A DNA stretch of 7,251 nt from an uncultured Agitococcus sp. (lineage in GTDB: Bacteria; Pseudomonadota; Gammaproteobacteria; Pseudomonadales; Moraxellaceae), in contig NZ_CALETI010000223.1 in the NCBI RefSeq assembly GCF_937920075.1, positions 1 to 7,251 of the forward strand, in the 5' to 3' direction. The notes beneath the pieces are model-generated. The model had not been told where the DNA came from and made no database searches. It worked only from the letters and a program-made list of their open reading frames with translations. The position numbers and the translations under genes were made by a program. Below are positions 1 to 4,103 of this stretch, piece after piece (position 1 is the first letter of the stretch; the number at the start of each line of letters is the position of its first letter).

Positions 1-817
1 GTGCCATTGATAGGCCAATAAAGCGGTCTAGTATGTCCGCAGTCATCCAGTCGAGTTGTTCTTCTTGTTTTGTTGCCTTCGGTTTAGCTGCTGATTTTTT
101 TGCCTTTGGAGTTACGTCTTTCGCTTGTTTCTTTTGGGTGAACGTGAATGAAAAGCCTGTAATGACGCGCCCTGCTTTGTGTTGTTCGTAGGCAGCAATG
201 ATGTCTGTATGGGTGTTTATTTGAGTGATTGATGGTTCAAGTACGCGCTTTTTAAAGTCACCCATAATGGTGTATTCGTGATTGCTTACACCAATGCGTA
301 GGCGAAAATCCTCTAAGGCAATAATTGGAGTTTTTCCCATGTTTCGCCATGCAATTAATAACTCATACAAACGAACGGCATAGGCACTGTTGAGTTGACT
401 AATTTGCTCTAGGTCATACTTAGTAAATTCACGTTCTAAAAGCGTAATCAATGGGACAACAGCAGGAGAAAAAATTAGTCTAACAAGAGCTTCATTATCA
501 ATATAACGAACCTCACTCACCCATCGAGAACGGATATGTTCAATATTTCCTTTCTTATTTATTTCTTGGTAACTAAAACGCCTTTCAAATAAATCATCAC
601 AAGCATCTTTTAGTGCTTGATATGCCGTTTGTCTCGCTACACCAAATTGAGAAATATAACTTTCGGCGGATACTGTTAAATGATTATTGGCATCAATGCC
701 CTTACCTGTTTTTCTAGCTTCAATAATAGCAAGCAGTATTAGGCGTTGTTCTACAAGCCCCAAGTTATAACTGGCATTGATTAGAGAATTGTCTTTTACA
801 ACGATTAAGTCCTTCAT
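1..817 (-). CDS. repB: Rep_3-family plasmid replication initiator (rep A), 3' end beyond window
   Basis: Initiator that binds the iterons of its own plasmid origin to start replication. The ORF is open from an ATG at 815-817 down to base 1 (272 codons, no stop), so the C-terminus is outside the window. I translated it by hand. It starts MKDLIVVKDNSLINASYNLG and continues with VEQRLILLAI, both typical of the N-terminal winged-helix domain of Moraxellaceae RepB proteins; SAYAVRLYELLIAWR (about residue 150) and ITGFSFTFTQKK (about 215) belong to the second winged helix of Rep_3. A lysine/alanine-rich linker (about 228-240) follows. AGGA lies 6 bases before the ATG and supports this start. The iterons at 899-975 lie directly upstream, the usual rep/oriV arrangement, so this is probably the working initiator. 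Its last roughly 60 visible residues nearly match rep B at 2347-3267, whereas the rest is much more diverged. The symbol repB is the family's usual name, not a verified locus name. Confidence 0.92.
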   Translation of the reverse strand, partial: MKDLIVVKDNSLINASYNLGLVEQRLILLAIIEARKTGKGIDANNHLTVSAESYISQFGVARQTAYQALKDACDDLFERRFSYQEINKKGNIEHIRSRWVSEVRYIDNEALVRLIFSPAVVPLITLLEREFTKYDLEQISQLNSAYAVRLYELLIAWRNMGKTPIIALEDFRLRIGVSNHEYTIMGDFKKRVLEPSITQINTHTDIIAAYEQHKAGRVITGFSFTFTQKKQAKDVTPKAKKSAAKPKATKQEEQLDWMTADILDRFIGLSMA

Positions 818-846
818 GAATAATCCTGTGATTTTATAAGCACTGA

Positions 847-879
847 ATTATATTTAAATGACTTTTTTATTTATGTCAA
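847..879 (-). promoter_or_regulatory. candidate rep A promoter
   Basis: On the minus strand a perfect -10 box TATAAT (847-852) lies about 30 bases before the rep A ATG, and a perfect -35 box TTGACA lies at 874-879. The spacer between them is 21 bases, longer than the ideal 17, so the two boxes may not work together. The boxes sit between the iterons and the gene, so initiator bound to the iterons could repress transcription, as is known for iteron plasmids. This is inferred from position and motif only. Confidence 0.4.
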
Positions 880-898
880 TAAATTGACTAAATATATT

Positions 899-975
899 AT
901 GTCATTTATTGGTAGGTAAATGTCCATTTATTGGTAGGTAAATGTCCATTTATTGGTAGGTAAATGTCCATTTAT
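899..975. repeat. iteron array of the rep A origin (22-bp tandem repeats)
   Basis: Three head-to-tail repeats with core ATGTCCATTTATTGGTAGG occupy 899-919 (one base short: ATGTCA instead of ATGTCCA), 920-941 and 942-963. A partial copy ending in CATTTAT fills 964-975. The period of 22 bp is two helical turns, so every copy faces the same side of the DNA, as expected for RepB binding. Isolated ATGTC cores at 873-877 and 1048-1052 (the latter ATGTCCA) may be degenerate extra sites. The array directly precedes the start of rep A and there is no comparable array beside rep B. Confidence 0.93.
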
Positions 976-1089
976 GCCGATTTCCTTCTATCTTCTGTAT
1001 TTAAAAAGTATTAAAAGTATTAAAAACGTATGCGCGAGGATTTTTTGATGTCCACAAATTCGATTTTTTGACGATTTATGGTGGACTAT

Positions 1090-1112
1090 GTCGCCCTAAT
1101 CGGGCGGCTTTT
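1090..1112 (+). terminator. Rho-independent terminator-like hairpin
   Basis: GTCGCCC (1090-1096) and GGGCGGC (1102-1108) form a 7-bp stem, with one G-U pair in RNA, around a 5-base loop, followed by TTTT (1109-1112). The T-tract gives it plus-strand polarity, yet no plus-strand gene precedes it. It may stop transcripts leaving the origin region or simply be a structural element of the origin. Confidence 0.5.
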
Positions 1113-1114
1113 CT

Positions 1115-1141
1115 CCCCCCTCAATCCCCCCAGTGGGGGGA
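1115..1141. repeat. C6/C6/G6 tract with 7-bp hairpin
   Basis: C6 runs lie at 1115-1120 and 1126-1131, and a G6 run at 1135-1140. TCCCCCC (1125-1131) and GGGGGGA (1135-1141) can pair around a 3-base loop. Another G6 run follows at 1197-1202. These tracts stand out in AT-rich surroundings. Function is unknown. Confidence 0.6.
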
Positions 1142-1259
1142 CGAAACATCGCTAATTTTCACTGACTATCGCTAAGCTAAAATTTTTAGGTTGATAGGGG
1201 GGCGATTCCCTTGATTTGTTTTGGCGAAGGTCATCACGCCTCGACTGATTGCGTTTTTG

Positions 1260-1343
1260 GAAACTGGTCTTAGGTTAATCGCACCACTGGGTAAGTTGGT
1301 TTAACTACCTGAGACGATGATTAAAACCAAGTAGGACAGTTTC
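1260..1343. repeat. long imperfect inverted repeat, possible structured RNA or DNA site
   Basis: Left-arm segments GAAACT (1260-1265), GTCTTA (1267-1272) and GGTTAATC (1273-1280) pair in order with AGTTTC (1338-1343), TAGGAC (1332-1337) and GATTAAAACC (1319-1328). The fold has small bulges and one G-U pair, giving about 20 pairs. Inside lies a second hairpin, GGTAAGTT (1290-1297) against AACTACC (1303-1309). Nested pairing is unusual for random sequence, but I cannot assign a role. Options are a small RNA, an oriT-like or partition site, or chance. Confidence 0.45.
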
Positions 1344-1476
1344 AAGAAACGAAACACGACTAAAAACACAATTTTTAGGGGTTTTTAACTCAAAAATGAA
1401 AATACAAGCAACCCAAAACACAAAATATCAATGCTATGGCCTCTATTTTGCGTTTTAAGAGCGTTTAATTGTTTTT

Positions 1477-1526
1477 TTGTGCAAAGGTACTGCTTTGGCG
1501 CAAATCGCGCTTTATGCGCGATTTTT
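1477..1526. terminator. hairpin pair downstream of DUF29 gene, likely bidirectional terminator
   Basis: A perfect 9-bp stem AAATCGCGC (1502-1510) / GCGCGATTT (1516-1524) with a 5-base loop is followed by TTTTT on the plus strand (1522-1526). On the minus strand, which carries the DUF29 transcript ending at 1544, the stem ends in TTT and lies about 20 bases past the stop codon. An imperfect hairpin (1477-1486 with 1493-1503) abuts it. The T-tract favours plus-strand termination, but the position suggests it also closes the DUF29 transcript. Confidence 0.6.
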
Positions 1527-1543
1527 GAGGGGTTTATTGATTT

Positions 1544-1981
1544 CTATTCAGGGAAAAACTCTTCGTCAAGTATTTGCTCGGGTGTCCAAGGGCAAATTTC
1601 AGGGAATTTTAGCACGTCAATCCCTGTTTCTTTGCTGGCTTGTGTAGTGGCATCGCCCCAAGCATCGTCCCACCATTCAGCATCCTGCAAGGTGTGTTTT
1701 AAGCTAGGAGTTTTCTGAATACGCCTGTTTACTTGAGTGCGTTGAACTTTAATCGTTTTTTGCCAGCTTGCGCCTCGGTGTGTTGGTTGGAATTGCCACT
1801 TGAGCAAATGTGCCAATAGTACAGCCATGCGATTTTCTAACTCGCGTTGTTCGCTTTTGCCCACGTCCTCAATCTCCTCCGCCAAGTGTTCTATGTCGAG
1901 CAAATCAAAACGCCCAGCACGAATGAAGCTAGCTTGTTCATTTGCCCAAGCAACAATGTCTTTTTCGTATGCAATGCCCAT
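1544..1981 (-). CDS. DUF29 family protein
   Basis: A 145-residue soluble protein of the DUF29 family, whose biochemical role is not established. Family hallmarks in order: YEKDIVAWANEQA (5-17), an acidic helix with LAEEIEDVGKSEQREL (33-48), AHLLKWQFQPTHRGASW (57-73) and TIKVQRTQVNRRI (76-88). The length is normal for the family. No signal peptide or membrane segment is visible, so it should be cytoplasmic. I start at the ATG 1979-1981 because GGAG lies 7 bases before it and the product then begins at the family's usual MxxxYExD. An ATG at 2021-2023 would add 14 residues, but it coincides with the predicted transcription start and so is unlikely to be used. The gene stands alone, between two rep genes in the same orientation, with its own promoter and terminator. 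DUF29 genes are common in cyanobacteria and on proteobacterial plasmids; here it looks like accessory cargo. Confidence 0.88.
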   Translation of the reverse strand: MGIAYEKDIVAWANEQASFIRAGRFDLLDIEHLAEEIEDVGKSEQRELENRMAVLLAHLLKWQFQPTHRGASWQKTIKVQRTQVNRRIQKTPSLKHTLQDAEWWDDAWGDATTQASKETGIDVLKFPEICPWTPEQILDEEFFPE

Positions 1982-2021
1982 GTTGTGTCTCCAGTATGCT
2001 TTCCAAGTATAGGCCAAAATC

Positions 2022-2083
2022 ATTCCTGCTAATACGAGTGATTACTACCATGTCAAAAACAGTGTTTTGCAAATAGCAGGAAT
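2022..2083. repeat. 10-bp inverted repeat bracketing the DUF29 promoter
   Basis: ATTCCTGCTA (2022-2031) and TAGCAGGAAT (2074-2083) are perfect inverted copies 42 bp apart. One arm overlaps the -10 box and transcription start, the other lies upstream of the -35 box. A weaker hairpin, AAAAC/GTTTT, sits between them near 2057-2068. The geometry suits an operator or DNA-loop repressor site, but no regulator gene is visible, so this is inference from layout. Confidence 0.45.
2029..2056 (-). promoter_or_regulatory. predicted sigma-70 promoter of the DUF29 gene
   Basis: On the minus strand a perfect -35 box TTGACA (2051-2056) is separated by 16 bases from TATTAG (2029-2034, 4 of 6 to TATAAT). Transcription would start near 2022, giving a leader of about 40 bases before the ATG at 1981. 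This supports the shorter start chosen for the gene. Confidence 0.6.
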
Positions 2084-2287
2084 CTCAATACATTTCATCG
2101 CAAAAAGTACGATTTCTCTTTTACATTACATTTCAAGCATTATTTTTGTAGTTAGGTTCTTAGGTTGTTGCGAATTTTACGGAACCCCTAATTAATGCAC
2201 TCGCTGCGCTCGGCATTTATAAGATTATTTTTAATTACAAACCCTATATTCCGCCATATAATCGCTTTTATGCAATCGCCATCAAGA
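2084..2287. other. AT-rich gene-free spacer between DUF29 promoter and rep B
   Basis: No coding region or RNA gene was recognised. The sequence is AT-rich with one short GC-rich patch, CTCGCTGCGCTCGG, at about 2202-2215. No iteron-like repeats were found, so nothing here looks like an origin for rep B; that should lie upstream of rep B, on the other side of the transposon. Confidence 0.5.
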
Positions 2288-2330
2288 GAGGTGAGGCATG
2301 AATGAGTAAAGCTCATTCATGCCTCACCTC
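2288..2330. repeat. perfect 19-bp inverted repeat with 5-base loop downstream of rep B
   Basis: The arm GAGGTGAGGCATGAATGAG (2288-2306) is exactly mirrored at 2312-2330 around TAAAG (2307-2311). It begins 16 bases after the rep B stop codon, where a terminator would be expected. Neither strand has a T-tract after the stem (minus strand: TCTTGATGG), so it is not a standard Rho-independent terminator. It could stabilise the mRNA 3' end or extrude as a cruciform. Confidence 0.7.
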
Positions 2331-2346
2331 AAACAAGCGTAGCGCG

Positions 2347-3267
2347 TTAGAGCGTCATCATAGCCTCGTTGATGTCGAGGCTAAACTCAGTAATTAACTG
2401 CTTCATGCTTCCACCTTTAGCGGCCTTAAAACGAGCTTGTTTTGCACCTTTTAGCGAGGTTTCCACCTTGCCGAGAACGGTTTTTTGATTGGCAGAAGAT
2501 AGGCCAATAAAGCGGTCTAGTATGTCCGCAGTCATCCAGTCGAGCTGTTCCTCTTGTTTTGTTGTCTTTGGTTTAGCTGCTGATTTTTTTGCCTTCGGAG
2601 TTACGTCTTTAGCCTGTTTCTTTTGGGTGAACGTGAATGAAAAGCCTGTAATGGTGCGTCCTGCCTTGTGCTGTTCGTAATTCGCAATAATGTCGGTATG
2701 TTCATTAATTTGTTGAATTGCAAGATTAAGAACACGTTCTTTTAGTTGAGCCATTAGTTTGTACTCTGTATCAAGTACCCCTATTCGCTTTCTAAATTCA
2801 GTCAGTTCTATTATTGGGGTCTTACCTATGCTTCGCCAGCAAATCAATAGCTCATATAATCTTACAGCATAAGCACTTGATAACTCGCTAATTTGCTCAA
2901 TATCGTATTTTGTAAATTGTTTTTCTAGCTGCGTAATTAATGGAATGATTACTGGGGCGAATATGATCTCAACCAACCCTTTATTATCTACATATCCTAT
3001 TTGTGATACCCATCGACTTGTGATGTTTATTGTCCCCTTGCCTCTTTGCTCTTGGTAGCTGAATTGTCTTGTAAACAAGTCTTTGCAGGCATCCTTTAAT
3101 GCTTGATAGGCGGTGTGTTTTGCTACACCAAATTGATTTATATAAGTGTCTGAGTGAACAATAAGAGGACTATTAGCATCAATTCCCTTACCTGATTCCC
3201 TTGCCTCTACAATCGCCAATAGAATCAGCCTTTGCTCTACAAGAGTTAGATTGTAACTAGCATTCAT
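2347..3267 (-). pseudogene. repB: Rep_3-family replication initiator (rep B), 5' end removed at a transposon junction
   Basis: A second RepB-type initiator of 306 residues beginning MNASYNLTLVEQRL. Rep A carries about 12 extra residues (the KDNSL segment) before NASYNL; here the sequence switches to the transposon end at 3272, five bases before the first ATG. The remaining domains are intact: first winged helix (about 1-110), second winged helix with SAYAVRLYELLICWR and ITGFSFTFTQKK, a lysine/alanine-rich linker (about 215-232), and a C-terminal tail ending in MMTL. No ribosome binding site is visible before the ATG because the upstream sequence is now transposon end. The cognate promoter and iterons are not next to it. 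It lies 61 bp behind tnpR on the same strand, so read-through could still transcribe it. The N-terminal two thirds differ clearly from rep A while 2500-2679 is nearly identical. It is most likely a disabled second replicon, but an active shortened protein cannot be excluded. Confidence 0.8.
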
Positions 3268-3271
3268 TAAA

Positions 3272-3314
3272 GGGTTTATAAGCCCAAACCGCCGAAAATT
3301 CCGATAACTTAAAA
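3272..3314 (+). repeat. left terminal inverted repeat (IRL)
   Basis: It starts GGGTTTATAAGCCC and matches the right end at 39 of 43 positions; the outer 30 bases are identical. The outer 14 bases are themselves an imperfect palindrome (12 of 14). It ends 14 bp before the tnpR stop codon. Confidence 0.93.
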
Positions 3315-3328
3315 TATTCTGATTGATA

Positions 3329-3967
3329 CTACCCTACCGATGATGTTTTGACGTTCTGATTCAGTAACCCACGTTTATTGATATAAGTATTTAACGCAAT
3401 ATGACTTTTATATCCCAGCACTTTAGCAATTTTTCGCACGGATAAACCATAACCAAGTAGCTCTGTTATTCTTGGCACATCCATATCAAACTTACTTTTC
3501 TGTAAAGTCCCTTTAGGTTTTCCTAATTGCTGTCCTTGTGATTTTTTCGCTGATAATGCTTCTTTAGTACGTAAACTAATCAAGTCTCGCTCAATTTCTG
3601 CAAACAAAGAAAATAAGGTTATTACTATTTTCGAGTTCATATCATGATGGGCAATATCTAGACTTTGCTTAATGGCAATAACTCGTATATTGCGCTCAAT
3701 CAACGCATTAACTAAAGCAATAACCTCAGACGTGCTACGGCCTAAACGACTGAGTTCAGTCACAATTAAGGTATCGTGTTCGTCAAGTAATTGCATTAGC
3801 TCATCAATTCTACGTTGCTTACTCGTTTGACGAGATGAGATCGTGATTTCAATATATTCATCAATATGTAATATCTGTCTTCTAGCGAACTCTAATATTT
3901 CCAATTTTTGGTGATTTAAGTCTTGTTTGTCGGTAGATGCACGCAAATACGCAATGACTTTAGCCAT
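3329..3967 (-). CDS. tnpR: serine site-specific recombinase, Tn3-family resolvase
   Basis: A 212-residue serine recombinase that resolves transposition cointegrates at the adjacent res site. The catalytic domain begins MAKVIAYLRAST with the nucleophile Ser11 and Arg9. The active-site arginines Arg74 and Arg77 lie in TELSRLGRST (70-79). A long E-helix follows (about 113-140, FSLFAEIERDLISLRTKEA), then the linker LGKPKG (148-153). A C-terminal helix-turn-helix (about 165-200, VRKIAKVLGYKSHIALNTYI) binds DNA. Length is normal for small resolvases/invertases. I start at the ATG 3965-3967, with GGGTGG 5 bases upstream; a GTG three codons earlier is less likely. It is divergent from tnpA. An invertase role cannot be told from sequence alone, but pairing with tnpA inside the transposon argues for resolvase. 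Confidence 0.93.
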   Translation of the reverse strand: MAKVIAYLRASTDKQDLNHQKLEILEFARRQILHIDEYIEITISSRQTSKQRRIDELMQLLDEHDTLIVTELSRLGRSTSEVIALVNALIERNIRVIAIKQSLDIAHHDMNSKIVITLFSLFAEIERDLISLRTKEALSAKKSQGQQLGKPKGTLQKSKFDMDVPRITELLGYGLSVRKIAKVLGYKSHIALNTYINKRGLLNQNVKTSSVG

Positions 3968-4103
3968 GAAGACCACCCGTTTTGTCTTAATGTTTAAATT
4001 GGTATAAAACTATATAAATTGTATGTTATTTTTTCACTGTTTTATATATACAGCATGATGCTATATTAATGCTCGTATTTACCTATACAGTTTTTATGTA
4101 CAC
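3968..4103. promoter_or_regulatory. divergent tnpR/tnpA control region and presumed res site
   Basis: These 136 bp of very AT-rich DNA separate the two divergent genes, where res and both promoters lie in this transposon type. Visible motifs: an inverted repeat AGCATGATGCT (4052-4062) flanked by ATATA and TATAT (about 4046-4066), a good candidate for a resolvase-binding subsite; a direct repeat TAAATTG at 3995-4001 and 4015-4021, 20 bp apart; and TGTCTTAAT at about 3983-3991, resembling the TGTC half-sites of known res. I could not delimit three subsites or pick promoters with confidence. Confidence 0.6.

Larger units (their letters stand above)
818..1086. other. probable origin of replication (oriV) region
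   Basis: This stretch holds the iterons plus AT-rich repeated DNA that could be the unwinding element. Three near-copies of TATTAAAAAGT fall at about 999-1028. A 10-bp direct repeat GATTTTTTGA occurs at 1039-1048 and 1062-1071, 23 bp apart. GTCCAC (1050-1055) and GTGGAC (1081-1086) form an inverted repeat around the second copy. ATGTCCACA at 1048-1056 matches 7 of 9 positions of the DnaA box TTATCCACA, which is weak. Assignment as oriV rests on the iterons and the adjacent rep gene. Confidence 0.75.
1142..1543. other. gene-free spacer between origin and DUF29 gene
   Basis: I found no credible coding region here. A plus-strand frame beginning near 1431 runs antisense across the DUF29 gene and its product resembles no protein I recognise. 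Visible structure: direct repeats of ATCGCTAA at 1148-1155 and 1168-1175; the long imperfect inverted repeat at 1260-1343; a short inverted repeat CTAAAAA/TTTTTAG at 1360-1378; and two adjacent hairpins at 1477-1524. No tRNA, rRNA or recognised oriT was seen. Confidence 0.6.

Noticed and set aside
854..881. XerC/XerD (pdif-like) recombination site
   Set aside because: TTATGTCAATA resembles a XerD arm, but the matching XerC arm six bases away is absent. No convincing pdif site was found elsewhere by eye.
899..975. CRISPR array
   Set aside because: The repeats are directly adjacent 22-bp units with no unique spacers and lie beside a rep gene, so they are iterons.
1081..1112. IncQ-type oriT (GCGCCCT-like nick region)
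   Set aside because: TCGCCCTA is only loosely similar, no relaxase gene is in the window, and a terminator hairpin explains the sequence better.
1431..1718. Plus-strand 95-codon reading frame
   Set aside because: It overlaps the DUF29 gene in antisense, has no ribosome binding site and no recognisable protein features, so it is a shadow frame.
1982..2023. Longer DUF29 start (MILAYTW...)
   Set aside because: This ATG coincides with the predicted transcription start and lacks a properly spaced ribosome binding site; the ATG at 1981 has both leader and GGAG.
1800..2032. Two plus-strand frames of 61-70 codons
   Set aside because: Both are antisense to the DUF29 coding region and look like shadows of it.
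2489..2680. Plus-strand 63-codon frame inside rep B
   Set aside because: It is antisense to the conserved rep B 3' segment; it exists because the rep sequence is conserved, not as a separate gene.
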